A stretch of DNA of 64,000 nucleotides from NCBI GenBank assembly GCA_021604845.1, contig BQJT01000001.1, positions 1 to 64,000 of the forward strand, written 5' to 3'. Each line of letters opens with the position of its first letter. Position 1 is the first letter of the stretch. The DNA is from Cyclobacteriaceae bacterium (lineage in GTDB: Bacteria; Bacteroidota; Bacteroidia; Cytophagales; Cyclobacteriaceae). The notes under the pieces are model-generated. The model was not told the origin of the DNA. It did not search any database and worked only from the letters and a program-made list of their open reading frames with translations. The translations under genes were made by a program, and so were the position numbers. Of this stretch, positions 1 to 8,725 are shown in pieces.

Positions 1-383
1 CCAAAAAGATCCAGGTCGACACAATACGGATGGTCTTCTTCAATATATTCTATGCCTTCCTCAAAAGAATGCAAGTCCAATTCAAGTCGTTTCAGTTCGT
101 CTCGATTAATACCAACTAAAAGATCGCAATGATTCTTATGGTGTTTAACCCTGTGGTGAATTTTGACCAGAACGCCAAATGCGAAAGCAAATATCAAGGT
201 AGTAACAGTAAGAAATATCCCGGAGTTATAGTAGATACTAATCCCTGACAGGGCTAGAAAGAACACAAATACAATCAGCCGCCAGAAAGAAAGGCGATTT
301 GATTTTTTTTGTAAATGCTGCCTTTCGTGCTGGTACTTTAATATGTTATCCTGAAACCAGGAATGGGGTGAATTTGTGTTCAT
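1..383 (-). CDS. MutS-related protein with N-terminal membrane segments (partial)
   Basis: Only the first 127 codons are present; the gene runs off the left edge of the window. The reading frame starts at the ATG whose complement is at 381-383. The protein has a charged N-terminus, then two hydrophobic segments at about residues 34-52 and 55-72, then a basic stretch and the motif HPYCVDLDLFG. The order two transmembrane helices followed by an HPY-x(2)-DLDLFG motif matches the membrane-anchored MutS-like ATPases of Bacteroidota, in which that motif opens the MutS core domain. The ATPase domain lies outside the window, so the call rests on the N-terminal pattern only. These proteins are not the mismatch-repair MutS itself, and their role is not well defined. 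Confidence 0.6.
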   Translation of the reverse strand, partial: MNTNSPHSWFQDNILKYQHERQHLQKKSNRLSFWRLIVFVFFLALSGISIYYNSGIFLTVTTLIFAFAFGVLVKIHHRVKHHKNHCDLLVGINRDELKRLELDLHSFEEGIEYIEEDHPYCVDLDLF

Positions 384-457
384 ATAGAATCACAAAGTTA
401 CTGGAACGCTGCCAGAACTAAAACCCTTGCTCCATGCTCCATGCTCCCTTTGCTATG

Positions 458-1564
458 TCACGGTTGGTATATTTCAGCTGTGGGATAAAAAGCACCCCAG
501 GAAAACCAGTAACCTATAAATGAAGTAGCCGGCGGCAGTTTTTGACCCATTCTGGGTCCGGAAACCGCTTCTCCGAATATATTCCACTGGTTGCCCTCAT
601 TGTCTTCCATAACCACAGGCAAAGCGTTTTGTACTGCGCTAAACTCCAAAGTATTGAACTCGCTCTGAACGACGATAAAACTATTGGCAAAATTTCTTTC
701 CGCATCACCAACAATTACCAGGTCGCGTTCCAGAAAAGAGTCCGAAATTACTGTTACCTCATTTTGAAAAACCTCAATCGGATATACCTTTGCTTCGCCA
801 TTGATAATTATTCCGTGAACCCTTTGCTTTCTGGGCAATCTGTTGTCATCCACATCTATTGGAAAAATCAGATACGGATCGATCCGGTAATCCTGCCCTT
901 GACTATTAATATAAGGGAAAGTTTCATAGGGTCTTTCAATCCCGGTTGCGGTTGAAACCACCCTGGTATCCGGGTACATTTCCTGCCAGGTGTCCCAGGT
1001 TGTTTCAACCACCTGAAAGGTGGTAATCCTTTCGCCTAATAGCTGCCCATTAATTGCAACCAGACGCATCTGGGACCAGTTGCTGTCGGTAAATCGGTCA
1101 TATGGAATCAAATTGGTATTATACAGCAAACCTGAAACGCCAAATGTGGTAACGTTCCCCTGGATATTTCGATCCCATCCAACAGCAGTTCCTGTCAGGG
1201 GACAATAAGTGACAGCCAGCGGCTGTCCACCAATATCGTCGTTGATAATCTCGTGCCAGTCTAGTATTTTATGAGGGTATGCCCGGATATCGTCACCTAC
1301 CTTGTAGCCAATCACCAGGTCGTTCCCGGTGAGATAGGTGGCCTCAGCAGGGGTTATCATTGGTGGATTTAGCAATGCAGGGATTCCATCTTTACCCGGC
1401 CCTCCGTCGAAGATCTTGTCTGTGGGGATGGACCATATTGTATTGCCCGAACCGGTACCGCCAGTGTTACCCGCTGGCCCAGGGTCGTCTCCACTGCTGC
1501 AGGCAACGGTAAATGCGAAAAATGTACACCCAAATAGATTGGCTATCAATGATTTATCTATCAT
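458..1564 (-). CDS. DUF3179 domain-containing lipoprotein
   Basis: A 368-residue exported protein. The N-terminus is a lipoprotein signal (hydrophobic segment ending TVACSSG, Cys22), followed by a Gly/Thr-rich linker. The rest matches DUF3179: it contains the family hallmarks DIRAYPHKILDWHEI and VTYCPLTGTAVGWDR, with a conserved Cys in TYCPLT. The biochemical function of DUF3179 is unknown. Its start overlaps the end of the upstream outer-membrane gene by 11 nt, so the two are probably co-transcribed and translationally coupled. The stretch just beyond its stop (about 427-456) holds a short 7-bp tandem repeat, ctccatg, and nothing else I can support. Confidence 0.85.
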   Translation of the reverse strand: MIDKSLIANLFGCTFFAFTVACSSGDDPGPAGNTGGTGSGNTIWSIPTDKIFDGGPGKDGIPALLNPPMITPAEATYLTGNDLVIGYKVGDDIRAYPHKILDWHEIINDDIGGQPLAVTYCPLTGTAVGWDRNIQGNVTTFGVSGLLYNTNLIPYDRFTDSNWSQMRLVAINGQLLGERITTFQVVETTWDTWQEMYPDTRVVSTATGIERPYETFPYINSQGQDYRIDPYLIFPIDVDDNRLPRKQRVHGIIINGEAKVYPIEVFQNEVTVISDSFLERDLVIVGDAERNFANSFIVVQSEFNTLEFSAVQNALPVVMEDNEGNQWNIFGEAVSGPRMGQKLPPATSFIGYWFSWGAFYPTAEIYQP

Positions 1565-2549
1565 CTTGCTGTAATTTCAGATTGAATAAATTAGTACTAC
1601 GATTAATTATATAATAAAACCCGGTATTGATCCTGTATGTGGGGGTCAATTGTGTACCGGTAATATCAGCGTAAAGAGGCACTTCGAAGCCGAGATTGAA
1701 TGTAAGCCGGCTGGAAATACTTACCCCGATGGCTGGATATATAAAGATCCACTGTCCACCGGTATTCGGTAATTGATTACCATCTACCTGGTCCTCAAAA
1801 GCTCTGCGGTATCGCAAGGACAGGGAAGGGTCAACTAATAACTCTCCTAAAAGCACCCGATCACTTATTCCCGCGATTATCTGAAACTCGCTGCCAAATT
1901 TATAAGATTGAGATTGCCTGAAGTCCTGATTGGTACCGGTTAACCGCATACTGGTTACCAGTGACAAGTTCATGCTTTTTCGGCTGCCCGGTTGGTGCAA
2001 TAGATATGACCAGGCTATTCCATCCCAGGCCCCGCTGCCAGGCTGGAGATCAGCTCCCACCAGAATCCCATTATTGGTAATGTCTGAAGCCCCGGTTGGC
2101 AGTTTGGGCCCAGCCCCCAGGGTCCATGTCACCGGACCCTTATGGATTATACGATACTTAAGCAAAATAACTGCATCACCAAACCCATCAGTGTGCTGAT
2201 TCTGATCCGGCAGACCCGGATTACTAATGTTACGTTCCTGTCGAACATAGGAAGCAAACAAATCAACGGAAAATCGTTCGGTAAAAGTGTAACCAGTTTC
2301 AAACAGTAAGGAATGGGTGACTCTTTCGCGGTTGCGTTCATCCAGTTTTTCTGTTCCAACCTTCAGTGTCTTAAGTACATTCAGGTCATAGGAAAGTGCA
2401 AATTGCCAAGAATTCTGGTCTGCTGCTGGTAAACCCAGGTTTCCGGATAAAGGCACACCTCCTGAGCAGCAGGTTTGTGCTTGCAGGTCGATAGTCCCTG
2501 GTAGAACCAGCAGTATTACAACCATAAACAATGGTAGATTCAAGGGCAT
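1554..2549 (-). CDS. putative outer-membrane beta-barrel protein (transporter-like)
   Basis: A 331-residue protein with a cleavable signal peptide (hydrophobic residues 5-22, then LQAQ) and a mature start rich in Cys and Gly (TCCSGGVPLSGNLGLP). The remainder alternates short hydrophobic strands ending in aromatic residues with polar loops, as in a 10-14 strand outer-membrane barrel; GAGPKLPTG and the repeated Y/F-x-LG patterns resemble Bacteroidota proteins annotated as MetA-pathway-of-phenol-degradation-type or transporter proteins. The substrate is unknown. It is the first gene of a two-gene unit with the overlapping DUF3179 gene. A -7 element and a perfect inverted repeat lie 60-105 nt upstream. 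Confidence 0.6.
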   Translation of the reverse strand: MPLNLPLFMVVILLVLPGTIDLQAQTCCSGGVPLSGNLGLPAADQNSWQFALSYDLNVLKTLKVGTEKLDERNRERVTHSLLFETGYTFTERFSVDLFASYVRQERNISNPGLPDQNQHTDGFGDAVILLKYRIIHKGPVTWTLGAGPKLPTGASDITNNGILVGADLQPGSGAWDGIAWSYLLHQPGSRKSMNLSLVTSMRLTGTNQDFRQSQSYKFGSEFQIIAGISDRVLLGELLVDPSLSLRYRRAFEDQVDGNQLPNTGGQWIFIYPAIGVSISSRLTFNLGFEVPLYADITGTQLTPTYRINTGFYYIINRSTNLFNLKLQQDDR

Positions 2550-2609
2550 GGGTTAGTGGTAGCTTTACATAAACATAATAATCGTGGAAATAATTTGTCC
2601 TTCGTTTGA

Positions 2610-2652
2610 CAAATATACGGATTGAGCCCGTAGCCGGTTAGATCGTCTAACC
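2610..2652 (-). promoter_or_regulatory. promoter with inverted repeat ahead of the barrel/DUF3179 unit
   Basis: On the minus strand 2617-2610 reads TATATTTG, a perfect match to the Bacteroidota -7 element TAnnTTTG. Eighteen bases further upstream, at 2636-2652, is a perfect inverted repeat GGTTAGA-TCG-TCTAACC, which would cover the -33 region. A second short palindrome, ACCTG-GAT-CAGGT, overlaps its far edge (2650-2662). No T-run follows, so an operator is more likely than a terminator for murF-alr. Confidence 0.5.
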
Positions 2653-2689
2653 TGGATCAGGTAAAGAAGTCTTTTGGGAAAATTGAAAT

Positions 2690-5128
2690 TTACTCCACGT
2701 AGTAGACACGCTTAACCCTTTCACTGATTTTAGTAAACAGTTCGTAGGGTATAGTACCGATGCGTTCTGACAAATGCTGAACAGAGTGCTCATCATTAAA
2801 GATAATCACCTGGTCACCTACCTTTGCTATGCAATCAGTGATATCAATCATGGTCATATCCATGCAAATATCTCCAACCACCGGAGCCAGTTTATCACCC
2901 ACCAGGACGGTTCCAGTGCCATTTCCAAACCTTCGATCGTATCCGTCGGCGTATCCAATAGCAATAGTGGCAATTTTACTGCTACGGTTTAACAAACCAC
3001 GGCGGTTATATCCAACAGTCTCTCCCCTGGGGACCGTTTTAATTTGACTTATAGTGGTTTTAAGTGAACTAATACCTCTTAATTGTTTTTCAGGACCAAT
3101 CCCGTATAACCCTATGCCTAACCTAACCATATCCAAATGAAATTCAGGAAAGTATAGGATACCGGCAGAATTCAGGATGTGCTTTAAAGGGGTTGAATCA
3201 AGTTTACCTTCAAGTTTTTCGGTAGCTGCCTTGAAAACTTCGAATTGCTGTTTTGAAAAGGATTTTTGGTTTGGATCATCAGCCGCAGCCAGGTGTGAAA
3301 ACACACTCACAACTTTAAGTGGTGATTGGGTTAAACTACTGGCGAGCGCATCAATATGACTCAGGTCAAAGCCCAGCCGATGCATCCCAGTGTCTATTTT
3401 AATATGAACATTATGAGCGATATTTTTTTCAATACAGAACTGCTTGAATTGGTCCAATAATTCCAAACTATAAATTTCAGGCTCCAATTGATAATCAACC
3501 AGTTGACTGAAATCATCCGGAGTTGGATTCATTACCATAATAGGAATGGTAATATCTCTTTTTCTCAGATCAACCCCTTCATCTGTATAGGCAACGCCCA
3601 GATAATCCACACCATGATATTGCAGTAGGTTCGCCACTTCATGACTACCGGTTCCATAGGCAAACGCCTTTACCATTACCATTAGTTTGGTTTTGGCGGG
3701 TAGCTTTTTTCTGAAAAAATTAAGATTATGTGCCAGGGCATCAAGGTTAATTTCCAGCACAGTACCGTGATGTTTTCTGAGCAGTTGTTGTACTATGTTT
3801 TCAAAAGTAAAAACTCGTGCACCCTTAATAAGTATGAGTTGGTTTTCAAAGGGATGGTGGTTCATCCACTCAAGGAAATCCTCAGTGGTACTAAAGAATT
3901 CTGAATCAGGGGGAAACAATTCCCGGTGTTTTTCGAGATTTTCGCCAATTCCAAAAAACCGGTTGATCCCATAAGATCTTATTCTTTCAGCTACGGATTG
4001 ATATAAGGAATGGGATGTACCGGAAGCCTGTTTAATGTCTGAAAGGATTAACACTTTTCCCTTTCCATGCGGCTGCTGGTTCAGGAAGTCCAGGGCTATT
4101 CCCAATCCGGCGTAATCATTGTTGTAGGTATCGTCTACCAGATAACAGTTGTTAACTCCCTGCTTCAATGCCAGCCGATGAGGAATATTTTGTAAAAAAC
4201 CTACTCTTCTTTGAATGTGATCTGTTGCATAACCCTGCGACAGCAGGAATGCCAGGCAATGAAGTGCATTTTCTACCGAAGCATTATCAACAAAAGGTAA
4301 AATTACCTGCCCAGGATCTGGGAATTCCCATCGAACAGTTGTCTCGGCATCTTTGGTAGTTAATATGAAGTTTAATTTGGCTCCACCCTTGGTTGACCAT
4401 CCGAAAAGCAAGTGATCCGGGAAAAGTTTGGAGATTTCTTCATGAACCAGTACATGATCCTTACGATAAATAATAGTACTTGATTCTCGGAATAATATAC
4501 ACTTTTCACGGATCTTCTCCCTGACATCCGCGAAACCGGCATCGTGGGCGGTTCCGATATTGGTGAATATCCCAATGGTAGGTCGGATAACTTCAGCCAA
4601 ATGCTCCATTTCGCCTTTTCTGGAAATTCCTGCTTCAAAAATACCAAGATCTGCTCCTGTATTTAGTTGCCAAACCGAAAGAGGCACACCAATTTGAGAG
4701 TTGTAACTTTTCGGGCTTTTAACCACGTGCTGATCATCCAATAATTGAAATAACCATTCCTTAATAATGGTTTTTGCATTGCTGCCTGTAATACCAATTA
4801 TTGGGATATCAAATTTTGACCGATGGAAGGCGGAAAGTGCCTGCAGCGCACGAATACTATTTTTTACAACTATTACATTAGCCTTCGAGAAGGCAGTTGG
4901 TAAACTGGAACCGGACCTTTCAACTACAAAATTGACCACATTTTGGGACAATACTTGCTCCAGGTATTGATGTCCATCGTGGTTCTCGCCATGAATAGCA
5001 AAAAAGATCGCTTCCGGGTGCACCACCAACTGCCGGCTGTCCGTCAGCAACCTGCTTACAGAATGATCCTGGGTCAAATGTAATATTTGACCATTCATGA
5101 TTTGTGGCAAATCGGAAATCTTCAACAT
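2690..5128 (-). CDS. murF-alr: bifunctional UDP-N-acetylmuramoyl-tripeptide--D-Ala-D-Ala ligase / alanine racemase
   Basis: An 812-residue fusion typical of Bacteroidota. Residues 1-445 are a Mur ligase: an N-terminal substrate domain (LLTDSRQLV), the central ATPase domain (P-loop region ITGSNAKTIIKEW, then ENALHCLAF and DDTYNNDY) and a C-terminal domain. Residues 450-812 are a PLP-dependent alanine racemase: MVKAFAYGTGS holds the PLP lysine, GMHRLGF and VRLGIGLYG are conserved, and VGYNRRG carries the active-site Tyr region. The protein would make L-Ala/D-Ala and add D-Ala-D-Ala to UDP-MurNAc-tripeptide in the cytoplasm. One oddity: the P-loop is GSN-Ala-KT where Mur ligases usually have Gly before the Lys. 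Confidence 0.95.
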   Translation of the reverse strand: MLKISDLPQIMNGQILHLTQDHSVSRLLTDSRQLVVHPEAIFFAIHGENHDGHQYLEQVLSQNVVNFVVERSGSSLPTAFSKANVIVVKNSIRALQALSAFHRSKFDIPIIGITGSNAKTIIKEWLFQLLDDQHVVKSPKSYNSQIGVPLSVWQLNTGADLGIFEAGISRKGEMEHLAEVIRPTIGIFTNIGTAHDAGFADVREKIREKCILFRESSTIIYRKDHVLVHEEISKLFPDHLLFGWSTKGGAKLNFILTTKDAETTVRWEFPDPGQVILPFVDNASVENALHCLAFLLSQGYATDHIQRRVGFLQNIPHRLALKQGVNNCYLVDDTYNNDYAGLGIALDFLNQQPHGKGKVLILSDIKQASGTSHSLYQSVAERIRSYGINRFFGIGENLEKHRELFPPDSEFFSTTEDFLEWMNHHPFENQLILIKGARVFTFENIVQQLLRKHHGTVLEINLDALAHNLNFFRKKLPAKTKLMVMVKAFAYGTGSHEVANLLQYHGVDYLGVAYTDEGVDLRKRDITIPIMVMNPTPDDFSQLVDYQLEPEIYSLELLDQFKQFCIEKNIAHNVHIKIDTGMHRLGFDLSHIDALASSLTQSPLKVVSVFSHLAAADDPNQKSFSKQQFEVFKAATEKLEGKLDSTPLKHILNSAGILYFPEFHLDMVRLGIGLYGIGPEKQLRGISSLKTTISQIKTVPRGETVGYNRRGLLNRSSKIATIAIGYADGYDRRFGNGTGTVLVGDKLAPVVGDICMDMTMIDITDCIAKVGDQVIIFNDEHSVQHLSERIGTIPYELFTKISERVKRVYYVE

Positions 5129-5227
5129 GAACTTAAGTGCGCAATTTTTGGAAGGGGCCGGATTGTAACTTTTTGCCTGTAAGCCTCGTTATTCAATACT
5201 TAGGAGTAAAGATATTGAACTTACTAA

Positions 5228-5611
5228 ATGAGACTTTCAAAAACTCTAAAATATTTAATAATTCTTTTTGTTGTTTTATTGACTGCTGTTCCATATCAGG
5301 TATCGGCGGATGCAAACCCAGAAAATACTGGTAAAACTGAGGCCAGGGAAGAAAATGAAGAGGAGCAGATGTACCAAAAGGACAGCGAAACAGAACAAAA
5401 AGATCAGGTAACTGACAACGGCAAGGTTAAGGATAAGGAAAGAGCCGACATTTCAAAAAGCTCATTTAACTACTTCTTCTATCTGATTTATAAGATAAAG
5501 TTTGAAGATGTTTTCAGGTTTCCACAGCGTGGTAATACGCAAAACTCCATCGGGATCAAGGTAATGGACATTAACTCGCTTTTGGATCATTTAGTAAGGC
5601 CCAAAATTTAG
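5228..5611 (+). CDS. small secreted hypothetical protein
   Basis: A 127-residue protein I do not recognise. It has a good signal peptide (basic MRLSKTLK, then a hydrophobic stretch to about residue 25, then VSADA), followed by a very charged Glu/Lys/Asp-rich region (residues 28-75) and a more ordered C-terminus with FNYFFYLIYKIKF. Its stop overlaps the 3' end of the convergent HisA-like gene by 4 nt. ATG at 5228 is the only start that gives the intact signal peptide. Confidence 0.6.
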   Translation: MRLSKTLKYLIILFVVLLTAVPYQVSADANPENTGKTEAREENEEEQMYQKDSETEQKDQVTDNGKVKDKERADISKSSFNYFFYLIYKIKFEDVFRFPQRGNTQNSIGIKVMDINSLLDHLVRPKI

Positions 5612-6336
5612 GCGTTTACCAAATACTTTTCCAGGTCTTTTAACGTAATCGCACCCTCATAAAACGCTTTACCGAAAACTACCCCCCAAACGCCCAGTTC
5701 CCTAAGTTTGTCAATGTCATCTGCGGAGCGCACACCTCCACTTGCCAATAAACAGATTCCGGGGAAGCGGTCCAGTATTTCCCGATATAACTCAAGAGAC
5801 GGTCCGCTCATAGTACCATGTTTTGGAATATCTGTAGTTTTCACATACTTAAGTCCACGGCTGAAAAAATGTTCAATATGCTCATACAAATCGATTTCAG
5901 TGTCCTTTTGCCATCCCCGGATGGCTACTTTACCATTAATTGAATCAGCGCCAAGGGTGATCTTCTCCCTGCCATATGACACAATCCAGGAAGCAAAGTA
6001 TTCAGGCCGGTAAGCCGCGATAGTAGCTGCAATAATATTGGAGGCCCCATACTCGTAAGCCTTAATTATATCACCATCATTGTATAAACCGCCGCTAAAA
6101 CTGACTTCCAGATCGGTGTGGCCGGTAATCGCTTCGAGTACTTCAAAATTAATGGATGCTCCGCGTCTGGCCCCCTCCAAATCCACCAGGTGTATTTTAG
6201 AAACTCCCACGTCTTCGAATTGTTTCGCTACTTCAAGCGGGCTTTGATCATAAACGGTTTCACGGTTGAAGTCTCCCTGCATGAGACGGGCACTCCTGCC
6301 CTTTATAACAGTAATTGAAGGAATTATTTGAATCAT
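5608..6336 (-). CDS. HisA-like TIM-barrel protein, active-site residues replaced
   Basis: A 242-residue (beta/alpha)8 barrel that aligns along its length with HisA, the phosphoribosylformimino-AICAR-phosphate isomerase of histidine synthesis. HisA-type landmarks are HLVDLEGARRG, a GADS...AIRGW segment, KYVKTTDI and LLASGGVRS. Several functional positions differ: the strand-1 Asp of the IPAxDL motif is Thr (IIPSITV); the RDGT motif is KHGT; VGGGxR is SFSGGLY. The second catalytic Asp position (GAD) is kept. No other his gene is in the window. It may be a paralogue with another substrate rather than a true HisA. It is transcribed alone, downstream of the regulator/kinase pair and separated from it by a hairpin. 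Confidence 0.75.
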   Translation of the reverse strand: MIQIIPSITVIKGRSARLMQGDFNRETVYDQSPLEVAKQFEDVGVSKIHLVDLEGARRGASINFEVLEAITGHTDLEVSFSGGLYNDGDIIKAYEYGASNIIAATIAAYRPEYFASWIVSYGREKITLGADSINGKVAIRGWQKDTEIDLYEHIEHFFSRGLKYVKTTDIPKHGTMSGPSLELYREILDRFPGICLLASGGVRSADDIDKLRELGVWGVVFGKAFYEGAITLKDLEKYLVNA

Positions 6337-6366
6337 GATTTGTGCCTTTGAATCCTCTTGAAAGGA

Positions 6367-6393
6367 TTGAGAAAATAGGATGAGGTCCTATTT
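6367..6393 (-). terminator. hairpin terminator after the two-component operon
   Basis: Eight-base-pair perfect inverted repeat AAATAGGA-(5 nt)-TCCTATTT at 6373-6393, 50 nt past the response-regulator stop. On the minus strand it is followed by TTTTC-type sequence, so it can act as a weak intrinsic terminator between the regulator gene and the HisA-like gene. Confidence 0.5.
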
Positions 6394-6441
6394 ATTATCT
6401 ATTATATTTATCGCAGTAGGCTAATAATAAAGCTACTCAAT

Positions 6442-7131
6442 CTAGGTTAAAGAAACAAGTTTGAATCCCTCTCCATGGATGGTTAGTATTTGTATATTCT
6501 GGTCTTTCTTCAGGTGTTTTCGAAGCTTGGCAATATACACATCCATGCTGCGGGCATTGAAATAGCTGTCATCTTTCCATATCATCTTTAAGGCAGCGGA
6601 ACGATCCAGCGTCTGGTTCATATTTTGACATAAAAGTCGAAGCAGTTCAGACTCCTTCGAGGTTAGTTTCTGTTTCTGCTTATCAAATTCAAGCAGCTGC
6701 TGATCATAATGAAAAATGAACTTTCCGAATTCATATGAAGTCTTCTTTTCGAGTTTCATTCCCCCGGAACGCCTTAGTACAGCGGTGATTCTTAACAACA
6801 GTTCTTCCATGCTAAAGGGTTTGGTCACATAATCATCCGCGCCAATTTTGAACCCCTCAATGGTATCTTCTTTCATGGACTTGGCAGTAAGGAATATTAT
6901 GGGAACCTGTCTGTCAAGTAATTTGATCTCCCTGGCAAGGGTAAAGCCATCCTTTTTTGGCATCATAATGTCAAGAATACAAAGATTGAAATCCTGTTTG
7001 TTGAATTCAGAAAGACCTTCTTCACCATCCCGGGCAAGATGAGTGGCAAAACCCTTTAACTCCAGGTACTCCTTAAGAATCTGCCCAAGGTTTTCGTCGT
7101 CCTCAACTATCAATAATTTGTCCCTATTCAT
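6442..7131 (-). CDS. OmpR/PhoB-family response regulator
   Basis: A 229-residue two-domain regulator. Residues 1-120 are a receiver: acidic pair E10-D11-D12, phospho-acceptor Asp54 in ILDIMMPKKDG, Thr82 in FLTAK and Lys104 in YVTKPF. Residues about 130-229 are a winged-helix trans_reg_C DNA-binding domain (LTSKESELLRLLCQN, then MDVYIAKLRKHLKKD and HGEGFKL). It binds DNA and regulates transcription when phosphorylated, presumably by the adjacent kinase, whose gene overlaps it by 4 nt (ATGA). The kinase-then-regulator order resembles the RprX/RprY pair of Bacteroides, but the target genes cannot be told from the sequence. Confidence 0.92.
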   Translation of the reverse strand: MNRDKLLIVEDDENLGQILKEYLELKGFATHLARDGEEGLSEFNKQDFNLCILDIMMPKKDGFTLAREIKLLDRQVPIIFLTAKSMKEDTIEGFKIGADDYVTKPFSMEELLLRITAVLRRSGGMKLEKKTSYEFGKFIFHYDQQLLEFDKQKQKLTSKESELLRLLCQNMNQTLDRSAALKMIWKDDSYFNARSMDVYIAKLRKHLKKDQNIQILTIHGEGFKLVSLT

Positions 7132-8720
7132 GAGTTTGTGCCAGGTAAAAATATTTCGAAAACACTACCTTTTCCAGTTGAACTTTTTACATCAATGTTG
7201 CCACCATGTGCTTCAACCAGAGTCTTAACATATGACAGTCCCAGTCCGAAGCCTTTAACATCGTGCAGATTACCAGTAGGTTTGCGATAGAATTTATCAA
7301 AAATTCTATTTATTACCTCCTTGGTCATGCCGATACCGTTGTCAATCACTCTAATCCAGATACCTTTACCGGGGTAGTCGTTGGTGGTAATACTGATTTG
7401 TGGCGGCCCGGTGGTATACTTATTCGCATTATCCAATAAATTATAAATTATGTTGGTCAAATGATGCTCGTCAGCAGGAATCAGTTGTTTGCTAGCCTGC
7501 AAGTCTGTAGTGATGCTTCCTCCTTTCTTTTCAACTTGTATGGCAATATTTTGCAATACCTTCTCGATAGTTTTATGCACATCGACATTTTCGATTTTTA
7601 GCTCAAAGTCTTCTTTTTCGATGCTGGCAATTTGAAGCACTTTTTCCACCTGCCGGCTTAGCCTCTGGTTTTCAGTATCAATTATCTTCAGATAACGTTC
7701 TCTTACTCCAGTATTTCGTACTACAGTTTGGTCCTGGAGAGCCTCAGTGGCCAAAGCGATGGTAGAAATGGGAGTCTTAAACTCATGGGTCATGTTATTT
7801 ATAAAGTCATTTTTTACCGTAGACAGTTTCTTTTGCCTGATAATAGTGAATATGGAATAAGCAAAGCAGAGTACAACGATCAGGATTAGTACTAGTGCCA
7901 GGACCAGCGGGAGCCAGGTTTTTCTGATAAGGTATTGCTGTTGTTGTGGAAAATGGACTATCAGGTAATTTATATTGCCAATAATGTCATTGGGAAACAA
8001 GGTAACCCTGAGATCAGATTTTATCAGTTCATAGGCGCTGCTATTTTCTCCGATATAGATTAATGAGTCCTGATCCTGATCCAGCACCCCATAGAAATAG
8101 TCTATTCCAATACCTTTGTTGGCGAGTTCCAGGGTCAGCAAAGAGTCCAGTTGCTCAGGTTGAAGACGGTTGGACAATTTTCTTTTGCCGGTCAGCAGCT
8201 CATCCAGGATTATAGTTACCATTTCAGATTTGTTTTCCAATCTTGACCGTTCTTTTATAGAATCTGCTTTTCGTTGGATTTGTAGGATTTCAAGTTCTAA
8301 ATCACCTTCTGATGATGGGCTGATGGACCTGGCCTTCAGTTGGTTTTCTTGTTCGAAATCCAGCCTGAACCCCTCCTGTTCAACACTTACCTCCAGTTGT
8401 GACTTTCCCCTGGTGGCCAGACTGTCCCTGTTTCGATAGTATGAATTTGCATTTCTATCAATGAGTTTCAGGGTATCAAAAGCCAATGAGTCCAGCTCGT
8501 TTAAATCAAACGAAGTCTCAAAGCTATTGCTAATGGTAAAAAGGGCTTCTTGCTGCTCTAGTTTTGCGGCCACATTGTTCAGAGCCTGGTGAACGTCCTG
8601 TTTGAAGCGTTCTTCGCTAATTTTGAGGGAGCTGTTAATCCAATACAGCTGAAAGCTAACCAGCCCTATCAAAGACAGTCCCATTAAAATGGAAATCAAG
8701 CGAATCGTTCTGCGTGTCAT
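7128..8720 (-). CDS. sensor histidine kinase, partner of the OmpR-type regulator
   Basis: About 530 residues from the ATG at 8720 (a GTG lies one codon earlier). Transmembrane helix 1 covers residues 7-28, then an extracytoplasmic sensor region of about 240 residues rich in Glu/Gln/Ser with likely coiled coil, then helix 2 near 265-288. The cytoplasmic kinase core has His312 in NNMTHEFKTP, the N box IIYNLLDNANKY, G1 DNGIGM, the F box IFDKFYR and G2 GFGLGLSYVK. It should autophosphorylate and pass phosphate to the regulator downstream. A perfect -7 element ends five bases before the ATG, so the mRNA may be leaderless. Confidence 0.92.
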   Translation of the reverse strand: MTRRTIRLISILMGLSLIGLVSFQLYWINSSLKISEERFKQDVHQALNNVAAKLEQQEALFTISNSFETSFDLNELDSLAFDTLKLIDRNANSYYRNRDSLATRGKSQLEVSVEQEGFRLDFEQENQLKARSISPSSEGDLELEILQIQRKADSIKERSRLENKSEMVTIILDELLTGKRKLSNRLQPEQLDSLLTLELANKGIGIDYFYGVLDQDQDSLIYIGENSSAYELIKSDLRVTLFPNDIIGNINYLIVHFPQQQQYLIRKTWLPLVLALVLILIVVLCFAYSIFTIIRQKKLSTVKNDFINNMTHEFKTPISTIALATEALQDQTVVRNTGVRERYLKIIDTENQRLSRQVEKVLQIASIEKEDFELKIENVDVHKTIEKVLQNIAIQVEKKGGSITTDLQASKQLIPADEHHLTNIIYNLLDNANKYTTGPPQISITTNDYPGKGIWIRVIDNGIGMTKEVINRIFDKFYRKPTGNLHDVKGFGLGLSYVKTLVEAHGGNIDVKSSTGKGSVFEIFLPGTNS

Positions 8721-8725
8721 CACTA

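Noticed and set aside
542-955. 137-residue reading frame on the plus strand
   Set aside because: It lies antisense inside the well-supported DUF3179 gene and has no family resemblance.
5137-5334. 65-residue frame overlapping the small secreted gene
   Set aside because: The overlapping frame from 5228 has a clear signal peptide and this one has none.
5608-6336. A histidine-biosynthesis operon
   Set aside because: No hisF, hisH, hisB or other his gene is adjacent, and the active site is altered.
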